Both the position numbers and the translations under genes were made by a program. This document shows positions 16,278-24,136 of a stretch of 64,000 bases of DNA, piece by piece; positions within the stretch are counted from its first letter, which is position 1; every line of letters starts with the position of its first letter. This DNA is from Verrucomicrobiota bacterium. Lineage in GTDB: Bacteria > Verrucomicrobiota > Verrucomicrobiia > Verrucomicrobiales > Verrucomicrobiaceae. Below the pieces are notes generated by a model. That model saw only the letters and a program-made list of their open reading frames with translations, ran no database searches and was not told where the DNA came from. The stretch lies in the NCBI GenBank assembly GCA_025360015.1, contig JANYCZ010000067.1, forward strand, positions 93,754 through 157,753, in the 5' to 3' direction.

Positions 16278-16472
16278 CTAGCGCCCCTGCAAAGAACGGT
16301 CCACGAGGCCTTCGTAGATTTTGCGGCGGTCATCGAGGCCGAGGCCTTGGTTGCGGAGGCCGCGCATGTGCTTGTTGATGTCTTCGCGCTGGGAGGTGCT
16401 GAGGCGCCCGAGTTTGGCGACCATCTCAGGTGGCGGGGCCTTGGGGTAGCCGTCTGAGGAGACGGCCTTCTT
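16278..16472 (-). pseudogene. Second copy of the 63-residue protein gene, start codon lost
   Basis: On the minus strand the frame reads KAVSSDGYPKAPPPEMVAKL, then GRLSTSQREDINKHM and ends KIYEGLVDRSLQGR with a TAG at 16280-16278. The codon aligning with the ATG of the 14704-14895 copy is AAG (16472-16470), and an in-frame TGA lies just upstream. Only an internal ATG remains. Apart from the start, the frame is uninterrupted, so inactivation appears recent, or the gene restarts internally. Confidence 0.6.
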
Positions 16473-16484
16473 TGTAGTTCACTC

Positions 16485-16816
16485 TCAGGCTTCGCCCAGA
16501 TCCCGTTCATCGCGGTGGCCATGCCAGAAGCGCAGGATGTGGACGATGTTCTCAGCGACGTCGATTCGATAGATGATCTTTTAGCTGCGTTTGAAGACCA
16601 GAATTTCTCGTGTGTCTGGCAGGATGGCCACACGCACGGGGCGACCGCTTTGCGCCCGCATGGGCGAGCTCAGCTCATGTTCTGCGGTGTCGATCAGATC
16701 GCGTACATACTGCTCGCCGCGCTCTGGTTCGCCATGCTGGCACCAGTAGTCATCGATCTCATGGAGATCGTTCAGCGCTGACTGGTCAGGAGGACTTGGA
16801 ACGACGTTGAGCCCAT
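16485..16816 (-). pseudogene. RelE/ParE-family toxin gene broken by a frameshift and a stop
   Basis: The toxin frame starts at an ATG inside the antitoxin gene's end (16816, MGSTSFQVLLTSQ) and needs one added base near 16780 to continue as ALNDLHEIDDYW and on to LPDTREILVFKRS. There a TAA (16583-16581) interrupts. The same frame goes on as KIIYRIDVAENIVHILRFWHG and ends at 16485. The joined product has the usual ParE order (ADLxxIxxYW, then ILVFxRxYKIIYRI, then IVHILRFWHG). The stop replaces a position that is normally tyrosine, so one base change explains it. ParE toxins poison gyrase; this one cannot be made intact. Confidence 0.75.
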
Positions 16817-16992
16817 TTTTGTTCGAGCAGTTGCTTAGCTTCAGCCAAGGGGCGTTCACGCCCGTTACGCACATCATCCTCCGCTGCGGCAATGTCCCGA
16901 AGCAGCCGGGCGTCATCATGCAGATCGCGCCAAGCCAACGACTCCTCTGGCAGCTCGGCCAGCAAGGACAAGGTTTGCTCTTTGGTGCTCAT
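16786..16992 (-). CDS. Intact antitoxin paired with a dead ParE-type toxin
   Basis: A 68-residue protein (MSTKEQTLSLLAELPEESLAW) with a helical, acidic body (DARLLRDIAAAEDDVRNGRERPLAEAKQLL). This matches the small antitoxins that precede RelE/ParE toxins. Two further ATGs lie within nine bases upstream. Its last codons overlap the toxin start, as in working operons. The toxin is disrupted while this frame is clean. It could be relaxed leftover DNA, or it could be kept because it neutralises related toxins (an anti-addiction role), which is inference. Confidence 0.65.
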   Translation of the reverse strand: MSTKEQTLSLLAELPEESLAWRDLHDDARLLRDIAAAEDDVRNGRERPLAEAKQLLEQKWAQRRSKSS

Positions 16993-17053
16993 GGTCATCA
17001 AACTAACATCGGACTTTCAGCCTGCAACTGGGTCCTGCGTGCACGGCACCTGC

Positions 17054-17162
17054 CATCAGCGCTTATGCATGAAGAGGCCACCGAAAGCGCCGCGTCCGGT
17101 CTGAAGGACAAAAAGGACGGAAACGACCTAAAGGACACCTTATTCCATGATAGTCAGATGTT
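17054..17162 (+). repeat. Dispersed intergenic repeat, copy 2
   Basis: Shares ordered blocks with 2464-2565 (ATGAAGAGGCC, GTCTGAAGGAC, GGAA-GAC-TA-AGGACA-CTTATT-CATG). It lies in the 278-bp gap between the antitoxin at 16786 and the isomerase-like gene at 17280, which contains no other recognisable feature. Short frames within it encode lysine- and aspartate-rich stretches but do not look like a real protein. Confidence 0.45.
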
Positions 17163-17279
17163 TGGCCGCTGTTCATGCGCAAACCCTAACCTGCCATGAA
17201 TTGAAACCGTGCGAATCTCTCCATGCAAAGAATTCGCTGCTGGTTAGTTTATCACACAAGCTCAACCACCCATCCCCTC

Positions 17280-18188
17280 ATGTCCACACGCCGCCGTTTT
17301 CTTCACACTGCCCTGGGGTTTGCCGCCCTGCCACCTTTTGCGCGGGCAGCGGTGCCTGGCGGGGTCAGCCTGGGGTTCAGCTTGTATGGGATGAAGACGC
17401 TGGCTTTGAGTGAGGCGCTGAAAACTTGTGCGGAGATTGGCTATGGGAATGTGGAGCTGGCTTTGAATGCGGGGTTTCCGACGGAGCCGAAGGTTTTTAC
17501 GGTGGAGGCACGGGCGGAGGCGGTGAAGCAGCTTGCGGCGCTGAAGCTGGACCTGCCCTGCTTGATGGTGAACCTGAGCCTCACGGCGGATGACAAGGGG
17601 CATGCGCTGAACCTGCAAAGCATCCGCGATGCGGCGCTGGTGGCGCGTGATATGAACGCCGCGCAGCCGCCGATCCTTGAGACGGTGTGCGGTGGCAAAC
17701 CGGCGACGTGGGAGGAGCAGAAGGCGGGCATGGTGGAGCGGCTGCATGCCTGGGCGGAGGGGGCGGAGATGGAGAAGACGACCATCGCGATCAAGGCGCA
17801 TGTGGGCAGTGCGGTGAACTCGCCGGAGCGCCTGCTGTGGCTGCTGGAGCAGGTGAAGTCTCCGGCGATTCAGGTGACGTATGACTACAGCCACTTTGAG
17901 CTGCAGGGCATCGACATGGAGGAAAGCATGAAGCTGCTTCTGCCACGCACGAAGTTTATTCATGTCAAAGACGCGACGGGTGATGCGGCGAAGTTTCAGT
18001 TCCTGCTGCCCGGTGAAGGACGCACCGATTATGTGAAGTACTTCACCGCGCTGAAGCAGCACGGCTACCACGGCCCGGTGGTGGTGGAGGTGAGCGGGCA
18101 GATTTTTAGCAAGCCGGGGTATGAGCCCATCGCGGCGGCGAAGAAGTGCTATGCGGTGCTGGCCGGCGCGCTGGGGAAAGTGGGCTAA
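17280..18188 (+). CDS. Tat-exported sugar phosphate isomerase/epimerase-like TIM-barrel protein
   Basis: A 302-residue protein from the ATG at 17280, with a twin-arginine signal (MSTRRRFLHTALGFAALPPF). The mature part follows the xylose-isomerase-like/AP-endonuclease-2 TIM-barrel pattern: ALKTCAEIGYGNVELAL, then HVGSAVNSPERLLWLLE, YDYSHFELQG, KFIHVKDATGD and GPVVVEVSGQ. The His, Asp and Glu residues that line the metal site are present. Exported members are common in Verrucomicrobiota and Planctomycetota and probably process sugars or cyclitols; the substrate is unknown. Confidence 0.85.
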   Translation: MSTRRRFLHTALGFAALPPFARAAVPGGVSLGFSLYGMKTLALSEALKTCAEIGYGNVELALNAGFPTEPKVFTVEARAEAVKQLAALKLDLPCLMVNLSLTADDKGHALNLQSIRDAALVARDMNAAQPPILETVCGGKPATWEEQKAGMVERLHAWAEGAEMEKTTIAIKAHVGSAVNSPERLLWLLEQVKSPAIQVTYDYSHFELQGIDMEESMKLLLPRTKFIHVKDATGDAAKFQFLLPGEGRTDYVKYFTALKQHGYHGPVVVEVSGQIFSKPGYEPIAAAKKCYAVLAGALGKVG

Positions 18189-18268
18189 CGCAACTTGAAC
18201 ATCGAATGTCGGACTCGTGAGCTTTCATGCATCTCGACAATATGCGTGACCGAGTGTGTTCCTTTTCT

Positions 18269-18484
18269 ATGACGACTGCGTTGCCTTTCATGGATGAACT
18301 TCGCCGCCTACCCGCCGACCAGCTGGAGGAGACTGCTGATTTCATTCACACTCTCATCGAAGAACGACGCCTGCGCCGCGCATCCATGATCGACGCCACC
18401 GCTGGCAACCTGACCGGCGAAGAAGGCGAGTCACTCGAAACCGCTCTGGCCGAATGCAGCACTGTGGATGAAAACACCTGGTAG
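18269..18484 (+). CDS. Antitoxin-like protein preceding a broken PIN toxin
   Basis: A 71-residue protein from the ATG at 18269 (MTTALPFMDELRRLPADQLE) with a helix-rich N-terminus (ETADFIHTLIEERRLRR) and an acidic tail ending DENTW. Size, charge pattern and overlap with the next frame fit an antitoxin of a PIN-type pair. An in-frame start at 18227 is less likely. Its stop lies 17 bases inside the toxin gene. The frame is intact although the toxin is not. Confidence 0.6.
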   Translation: MTTALPFMDELRRLPADQLEETADFIHTLIEERRLRRASMIDATAGNLTGEEGESLETALAECSTVDENTW

Positions 18485-18804
18485 CCTTGCCCTCGACAGC
18501 AGCGTCATTGTTCGTCATATGCGAACTGCTGACCCTGTGATTGCTGCCAAGCTCAAGGCGGCCACGGAGCTCTACCTTCCACTCACAGCTCTTGGAGAAA
18601 TGCGCTTTGGTTCTCCTCCTGCCGGATGACGCCACGGCCTCCGTTTATGCTGAACTGAAAGAGGCTCTCGCCGCCAAAGGCAAGCCCATCCCGGAAAACG
18701 ACCTCTCGATCGCCGCAACCGCCAAAAGTCATGGGCTTCCTCTTTACTGCAAGGATACTCACTTTGATGAACTGGCCGGTCTGATGACGATCATCCAAGC
18801 CTGA
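18468..18804 (+). pseudogene. VapC-type PIN toxin gene with internal deletion and frameshift
   Basis: The first frame (18468-18629) reads MKTPGSLALDSSVIVRHMR and LTALGEMRFG, then ends PPAG-stop. From about 18600 another frame continues as VLLLPDDATASVYAELKEAL, PENDLSIAATAKSHGLPLYCKD to the stop at 18804. All four PIN-domain acidic positions survive across the two frames, but about 20-25 residues between the GEM and LLPDD segments are missing. Intact PIN toxins are Mg-dependent ribonucleases. This copy should be inactive. Confidence 0.7.
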
Positions 18805-18821
18805 ATTCCGCACACGTCTTC

Positions 18822-19574
18822 ATGCAATCCCACCTGCTCGCATTCCTCTTCATAACCCTCACCGCCGCAGCACAGGCGCAAAGCAAGGTGCTGACGGTGG
18901 CAGATTTTGAGACGGGGGATGTTTCGCTGCTTTCCATGCAGAAGGCGCAGAGTGATTCCATCATCGTTGTGACGTCACCGGTGCGGGCAGGGAAATTTGC
19001 GGCGAAAACGCTGCTGCGGGCGAGTGATCCGGAGGTGAGCCGAGGGCAGCGCGCTGAGTTTTCAGATGGCAAAAAGATCACGCCGGTGGAAATGGAAATG
19101 GACTACTGGTATGGGCTGAGCATTTTTGTGCCGGAGGAATTCACCGCGCCGACGAAGTCTGATGCGGTGCTGTTTCAATGGCATACGCAGGTGGGCGGCC
19201 CGAGCCCGGTGCTGGCGATCCGTGTGAGAGCGGGCGAGTGGACCATCACCACCAACGCCACCGAGAAGAAGCGCACGCTGGCAAGACTTCCCCTGGTGAA
19301 AGAGCGCTGGGTTGACTGGGTGGTGCATGTGCGCTGGTCGGCGGAAAAGAAGGGCTTCTGGACGATCTGGAAGGATGGGGTCGAGGTGGTGAAGGAGACG
19401 GACATCATCACGCAATATCCGGAAGCGCTGGGCCCCTACGCCAAATTTGGCCAGTATCACAGTGTCAGTGAGGTGCCGCAAAACGTGGTGTATTTTGATG
19501 AGTATCGCGTGGCCGGCTCCGAGGGCAACTTTGAGGCTGTCTCGCCGCCGGCGAAGAATGCGGAGAAGAAGTGA
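18822..19574 (+). CDS. Secreted polysaccharide lyase-like protein
   Basis: A 250-residue protein with a signal peptide (MQSHLLAFLFITLTAAAQAQ). The mature part looks like a beta-jelly-roll of the heparin-lyase-I/PL20 group: RGQRAEFSDGKK, a YWYGLSIFVPEEF strand, VLFQWHTQ, RWVDWVVHVRWS, GFWTIWKDG and KFGQYHS. Such enzymes cleave uronic-acid-containing polysaccharides by beta-elimination. The fold assignment is moderately sure and the substrate is unknown. It begins 17 bases after the broken VapC gene. Confidence 0.75.
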   Translation: MQSHLLAFLFITLTAAAQAQSKVLTVADFETGDVSLLSMQKAQSDSIIVVTSPVRAGKFAAKTLLRASDPEVSRGQRAEFSDGKKITPVEMEMDYWYGLSIFVPEEFTAPTKSDAVLFQWHTQVGGPSPVLAIRVRAGEWTITTNATEKKRTLARLPLVKERWVDWVVHVRWSAEKKGFWTIWKDGVEVVKETDIITQYPEALGPYAKFGQYHSVSEVPQNVVYFDEYRVAGSEGNFEAVSPPAKNAEKK

Positions 19575-19868
19575 CCGAGGGCTGGTGGCGGAGCTTGGGC
19601 ACGTTCAGACCAGATTCCGGCTAAAGCCGGTACTACGGAACAGTGCTGGATTGGTCGATGCCTTCTGCCGCTTGAGAGGGTTCGTTTGAGCCAAGCATGG
19701 CTCATGCGCAAGCACCGCTGATCCAAGGTTTGCGGAGAAACGTTGAGAGTCCGACCGTGACGCCGGAATTCGCATGCTGGTTTTTAAATTTGTGACGCGG
19801 TGCGTCCTGAATTGAGCTGGACGCATTACGTTCCTTTTCCAATACTCCTAGATTAACTCCCACACTTT
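19575..19868. other. Intergenic region with two short hairpins
   Basis: Contains CCGGCTAAAGCCGG followed by TACTACGGAAC (near 19617-19640), which has the same layout as the AGGA/CTACC palindromes but a different sequence. GAGCCAAGCATGGCTC (near 19688-19703) is a second small stem. Neither has a T run. No protein frame is credible. Confidence 0.45.
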
Positions 19869-20654
19869 ATGACTCGAAGCACTTTCCTCAAATCGACAGT
19901 AGCGGCCAGCGGGCTCGTCGGTGCCATCCAAGACCTGAATGCTGCTGATGCGTCAAGCGACGGTGCGCGGGAGTATTTTGAGATTCGGAAATACACCCTC
20001 AAGAGCCCTGAAAAGCAGAGCGTGCTGGAGGGGTACCTGAAGGATGCGGCGATCCCGGCGCTAAATCGCCTTGGCGTGCGCCATGTGGGTGTGTTCCTGC
20101 CGGAGAAGGCGGAGGCGACGCCGGTGATGTATGTAGTGCTGCGTCACGGCTCGCTTGATCCATTCGTGAAGAGCACGGAGCTGCTGACGGACACGGCCTT
20201 GCAGCAGCAGGGCGCGGCTTATCTGGATGCGCCCGCAGCAGAGGCGGTGTATGAGCGCGTGGAAAGCTGGCTGACGCGGGGCATCGCCGGCATGCCCGCG
20301 ATGGTGGTACCGGCCAAGGGCAGCCAGGTTTATCAACTGCGCATCTATGAGAGCCCCAGCGAGAAGACGGCGAAGAAGAAGATCGAGATGTTCGACATCG
20401 GTGAGCTGGCGATCTTTAAGCGCAGCGGACTCAACGCTGTTTTCTTCGGCGAGACCCTCGTAGGCCCGCTGATGCCGAACCTGACCTACATGCTGAGTTT
20501 TAACGATGCTGCCGCGAAGGATCAGGCTTGGAACACGTTCCGTGTCGATCCTGAGTGGACGAAGCTCAAGACCACGCCGGGATTCACGGACAAGGAGATC
20601 GTGTCACGCATCACGAACATCGTGCTGGTACCGACGGCTTATTCGCAGATCTGA
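19869..20654 (+). CDS. NIPSNAP-family protein
   Basis: A 261-residue protein with a likely export signal (MTRSTFLKSTVAASGLVGAI). It has two ferredoxin-like NIPSNAP units: YFEIRKYTLKSPEKQSVLEGYL with GVFLPEKAEATPVMYVVLRH, and YQLRIYESPSEKTAKKKIEMF with MPNLTYMLSF. The biochemical role of the family is unclear; bacterial members are dimeric alpha-beta proteins, often exported in this phylum. It has no obvious operon partner. Confidence 0.8.
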   Translation: MTRSTFLKSTVAASGLVGAIQDLNAADASSDGAREYFEIRKYTLKSPEKQSVLEGYLKDAAIPALNRLGVRHVGVFLPEKAEATPVMYVVLRHGSLDPFVKSTELLTDTALQQQGAAYLDAPAAEAVYERVESWLTRGIAGMPAMVVPAKGSQVYQLRIYESPSEKTAKKKIEMFDIGELAIFKRSGLNAVFFGETLVGPLMPNLTYMLSFNDAAAKDQAWNTFRVDPEWTKLKTTPGFTDKEIVSRITNIVLVPTAYSQI

Positions 20655-20691
20655 GGAGCCGGGGCGTGCCCGGCTCCGAAGCTGTGCCGAG

Positions 20692-21117
20692 TTAGGATTT
20701 TTTCACTTTGGTCAGGACGCTGGAGAGTGTCTTGGCAAACGCTTCGGCTGAAGTGGCACCGACCTGCTTGTCGATCTCCTTGCCTTCTGCGTTGAGGAAT
20801 TCGATGTGGGGAATGCCGTTGACGCCGTACTTGGTGGCTGCGCTTTCATTGCTCGCATCATCCACGTCGATGTAAGCCCAGACGAATTTGTCTTGGAAGG
20901 CCTTCACCTCTTCACTGGGATAGACATCATGTTTCATGGTCTGGCAGGGCGGGCACCAGGCAGCGGAGAAGACGAGGATGATGGGCTTTCCGGACTTTTT
21001 CGCGGCGCTCATGGCGGAGGTGGCACTGGCAGTGAAAGCCGGGCTGCCTTTGGGGAAATCACTGGCGAGAGCGAAACTGGTAGCGGCAGCGAGAAGGAGG
21101 AGAATGGTTTTTTTCAT
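20692..21117 (-). CDS. Exported thioredoxin-fold protein
   Basis: A 141-residue protein with a signal peptide (MKKTILLLLAAATSFALA). The thioredoxin fold carries WCPPCQ (in SAAWCPPCQTMKHDVY) and the cis-proline segment NGIPHIEFL. The CPPC active site suggests a reductive or redox-sensing role in the periplasm, as in DsbD-type or TlpA-like proteins. It is a single gene convergent with the NIPSNAP gene. Confidence 0.87.
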   Translation of the reverse strand: MKKTILLLLAAATSFALASDFPKGSPAFTASATSAMSAAKKSGKPIILVFSAAWCPPCQTMKHDVYPSEEVKAFQDKFVWAYIDVDDASNESAATKYGVNGIPHIEFLNAEGKEIDKQVGATSAEAFAKTLSSVLTKVKKS

Positions 21118-21294
21118 GTGGGGGGAGGGGATAGAAGGAACGATTCGTGAGATGCGTTGGCAGCGGTTTTTATTCCCGTATTTTGCACAGATCCGGAAAT
21201 GACGACTGGAGCGGCGCTGCTTTCAGCCAGACCCCGATCAAACGGACACCCGATGAGCATTGACTTGCCGTCAGGCTGCTTTAACCCGTGCGGC

Positions 21295-22329
21295 ATGAGC
21301 ATCTCCCGACTTCCGGTTCTATTTGTCAGTGCCTCCCTTGCACTCACTCTTTCGCTGCAACCCAGCAGGGGCAATGAGGCGTTCTTTTCGAAAGATGGCC
21401 AAACGGTGACTGCGGCCCTGGGTGACCGAGGCTTTGGGCTGATGCAGGTGGACGTCGCCACGGGCAAGATCACCCCGGCACCGCTGCCAGCGGAGCTGAA
21501 GGACGAGAGCATCAACAGCGTGGCTGCAGGCAGCGAGGGCGAGGTGTTGTTTCTGGCAAAGAGCGGCGTGTGGGTGTGGACGCCGGGTGCGGCTACGCCG
21601 GTGAAGCACGTCTGCGCCACCGCGCCGGTGGTGGATGCTGCGGATTTGTTTGTCTGCACCGTGCCAGGAACGCCGCTCACTGATTGTCTCTTTATCAGCG
21701 GCAATGAGGCCGCGGATGCGACGAGCCGGGGCGTTTTGTATGGCCGCAAGCCGGGTGGCAAGCATCCATTCCTGTCTATTTTCTGCCGCCGCGTGGGCGA
21801 TGCGACGGGTGGTGTTTTTTCCAGCGACGGCCGTCTGTTTTTCGTGACAAACGGCGATGTGTGGGAAGGTGGCATCCAGGCGGATGACGACGCCGGCACG
21901 GAGCGGCTGGGAACACTCGTCGGCGCGCGCATCGCCCCGCTGGGCATCATGAACACGGATGAAGCCAATGCTGGCAGCATGTGGGTGCAGCATGTGGCCC
22001 CCGCAGGGAAATGGATCTACGCGCAGCTGCGGGGCCACAACATGGCCTCCATCCTGCGCATTCCGATGCCCGCCAAAGCTCTGTATTCACCCACCTCTGG
22101 CGACTCTCCCTCCACGCAAGACCAACTCGCGGTCATGTCCCACTCGCTGAATAAAACCGAGGTGGTCACCGAGGACTCGGAGCATGTGGACGGCTTCTGC
22201 GCCACGGAGGTGGATGGGAAGACGCGGCTGTTTTTCTGCGGTGACGCGGATGAAGACAAAGGCGCCGCCCTGATGCTGTGGGAAGGTGCGGGCAAGCCGC
22301 GTGTGATTGGCCATCTGCCGAAAGAGTGA
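21295..22329 (+). CDS. Secreted beta-propeller-like protein, unknown function
   Basis: A 344-residue protein from the ATG at 21295, with a signal peptide (MSISRLPVLFVSASLALTLS). An upstream in-frame start at 21157 would put the signal inside the protein and is rejected. The rest is made of repeated beta-like segments with SxDG turns (FFSKDGQTVTAAL, FSSDGRLFFVTNGDVW, KTRLFFCGDADED), suggesting a WD40/NHL-type propeller. No enzyme motif was found. Confidence 0.7.
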   Translation: MSISRLPVLFVSASLALTLSLQPSRGNEAFFSKDGQTVTAALGDRGFGLMQVDVATGKITPAPLPAELKDESINSVAAGSEGEVLFLAKSGVWVWTPGAATPVKHVCATAPVVDAADLFVCTVPGTPLTDCLFISGNEAADATSRGVLYGRKPGGKHPFLSIFCRRVGDATGGVFSSDGRLFFVTNGDVWEGGIQADDDAGTERLGTLVGARIAPLGIMNTDEANAGSMWVQHVAPAGKWIYAQLRGHNMASILRIPMPAKALYSPTSGDSPSTQDQLAVMSHSLNKTEVVTEDSEHVDGFCATEVDGKTRLFFCGDADEDKGAALMLWEGAGKPRVIGHLPKE

Positions 22330-22354
22330 GCTGATTTGGCTCCCTAACAGAACG

Positions 22355-22373
22355 CCCGGAGAAGATCTCCGGG
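22355..22373. terminator. Hairpin between convergent genes
   Basis: CCCGGAGA and TCTCCGGG form a perfect 8-bp stem with a three-base loop, between the stop at 22329 and the convergent gene ending at 22416. It lacks a proper T run on either side, so termination may be weak or need Rho. Confidence 0.45.
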
Positions 22374-22415
22374 AGTTGTATGGATCAGCTTTCCCCTAGC
22401 ACTTGTTTCCCGGCA

Positions 22416-23057
22416 TCAATGCATGCCATGATGGCCGCCACTGTGATGGCTACCCCCGGAGTGGCTGGGTGCTGGCGATCCGCCCGAGGGAGCTCCGCCA
22501 AAACCTCCAGGCGCACTGCCGCCGGATGAGTGGCCGCTGTGGTGAGAGCTGCCGCCAAAGCCGCCTGAGGCGCCGCCACTGAACCCACCGCCGGAATGGT
22601 GCGAGCTGCTGCCGCCAAAGCCACCGCCCAAACCGCCACTGAGGTGGTGCGAGCTCCCACCGAAAGCACCTCCGCCAAAGGAACCGCTGGAGGGGTGTGC
22701 ATGGCCGCCCGACGAGGCTGGCGGATAGCTGTGGCCGGAATGATGAGAGGGCGCACCAAAGCCGCTGAAGAACGAAGTGAAGGAGGGAGCGGGAGAAGGG
22801 CGGTAGGAATGGCCGGAGTAGGGCCGCGAGTTGTAGCTGTTAAAGCTGTTGTAAACCACCGGGCGCGAGTTGTAGCCGCTGCCATAGTAATTGGATCTGG
22901 AGAAATACCCCGAGTTATAACCATATCCGGAGCCATAGCCGGAGCCATAGCCGGAGCCATAGCCATAACCGGAGGCGTAAGGCCCATCGACACAGGAAGA
23001 GAGAGAAACAGCGACAGTCAGTGAAGCAAGCAGGAGGAGGAGCGATTTGGATTTCAT
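22416..23057 (-). CDS. Gly/Ser/Tyr/His-rich lipoprotein
   Basis: A 213-residue protein from the ATG at 23057 (MKSKSLLLLLASLTVAVSLSSC) with a lipobox at LSSC. The mature part is of very low complexity: GYGSGYGSGYG repeats, then NSYNSRPYSGHSYRP and many SSHHSGG and GFGGSSHHSG units, ending in HHSGGHHGMH. The histidine clusters could bind metal; the rest is likely unstructured and surface exposed. The real frame is supported by the signal and lipobox. Confidence 0.75.
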   Translation of the reverse strand: MKSKSLLLLLASLTVAVSLSSCVDGPYASGYGYGSGYGSGYGSGYGYNSGYFSRSNYYGSGYNSRPVVYNSFNSYNSRPYSGHSYRPSPAPSFTSFFSGFGAPSHHSGHSYPPASSGGHAHPSSGSFGGGAFGGSSHHLSGGLGGGFGGSSSHHSGGGFSGGASGGFGGSSHHSGHSSGGSAPGGFGGAPSGGSPAPSHSGGSHHSGGHHGMH

Positions 23058-23171
23058 GATCTCCACCTCCGACGCATAGGCGCGAGGCTTATTCATTCGA
23101 TTGTTGCTGCATGCGATGCGTGCCCCTGATCAAGGCGGCATCATTGGCAGCATCCAGCGCTCTGGCAGCCG

Positions 23172-24047
23172 CTAAGCCGCGAGTTCGCCTGCCAGCGCCG
23201 TGGCTTCCGCGAGGAAGGCTTCGCCCAGTGGCGAGAGACGCCCGGTCCAGAGCGCGCCGAAGCACAGCGGGGGGAAATCATCGAGCGTGAGCACTTCCAC
23301 ATTTGCGGGCAGTTCCATGCGCGGATGGCGCAGCACCAGCCCCGCGCCAAAACCTTCCACGACGTAGCGCAGTACGAGATCGAAGCTGCCGACTTCGAGG
23401 CTGGGCAGCCATTCGAGGCCACGCTGGCGCAGCGCGGTCTGAAAGGAGCGCGACACTACGTCCCTGGCCTCCAAGGCGACGAGCGCGAGATCGATGCGGT
23501 CTTTGGCGAAGATCTGCTCGGCCTTGGTGATGCCGCTCTGCTTTGTCACCAGCAGGGCCATGGGGAGGCGGAGCAACTCGCGCGACTCGATGTTGGCCGT
23601 TGTCTTTTCCATCAGGGTGCCAAAGCCGATGTCCACCTCCTGTGCGGCCAGCAAGGTCTCGATCTCCTGCTGGCGACCATGGGTGAGGGTGAAATGGAAA
23701 CCTTTCACCCGCTGCCGCATGCGCCCGAAAAGCTCCGGCAGGTAGTCCCGCTGCACGACCTCGGCGGAGGCAATGCGCAGCCGGTTTTCACCGCCGCCGC
23801 GCAGGCGGTCTGCCATCTCCGTGAGGCCCCCGAAGAACGGCGCGATGAAATCGTAAAGCGTCTGGCCCTCGCGCGAGAGCTGGAAGGGCCGCCGCTGGTA
23901 CAACGTGACCCCAAGTGCGTCCTCAAGCTGCAGGATCTGGGCGCTGATGGCCGGCTGCTGAATGCCATAGGGCATGGCGCGAGCCGCCGCGCTCACGCCG
24001 CCATGGCGCGCCACATAGTAGAAGAGTTCGAGGTGATGGACGTTCAT
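23172..24047 (-). CDS. LysR-family transcriptional regulator
   Basis: A 291-residue protein with an N-terminal winged helix-turn-helix (MNVHHLELFYYVARHGGVSA, then QPAISAQILQLEDALGVTLY). A periplasmic-binding-protein-like effector domain follows (residues about 90-291). The length is normal for the family. It is divergent from the DUF2339 gene, with 89 bp between, so it may control that operon; this is inference. The ligand is unknown. Confidence 0.9.
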   Translation of the reverse strand: MNVHHLELFYYVARHGGVSAAARAMPYGIQQPAISAQILQLEDALGVTLYQRRPFQLSREGQTLYDFIAPFFGGLTEMADRLRGGGENRLRIASAEVVQRDYLPELFGRMRQRVKGFHFTLTHGRQQEIETLLAAQEVDIGFGTLMEKTTANIESRELLRLPMALLVTKQSGITKAEQIFAKDRIDLALVALEARDVVSRSFQTALRQRGLEWLPSLEVGSFDLVLRYVVEGFGAGLVLRHPRMELPANVEVLTLDDFPPLCFGALWTGRLSPLGEAFLAEATALAGELAA

Positions 24048-24136
24048 GCCGAAAAGAGGCTATACGGTTTATCAATGATGCCACGTGGAAATATCAATTT
24101 CCCTTGTCCGCCGATCTTGAGAGACTGCGCCGCATT

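Noticed and set aside
16515..16781. A plus-strand protein overlapping the ParE region
   Set aside because: The minus strand carries a clear ParE sequence with two lesions; the plus frame is its shadow.
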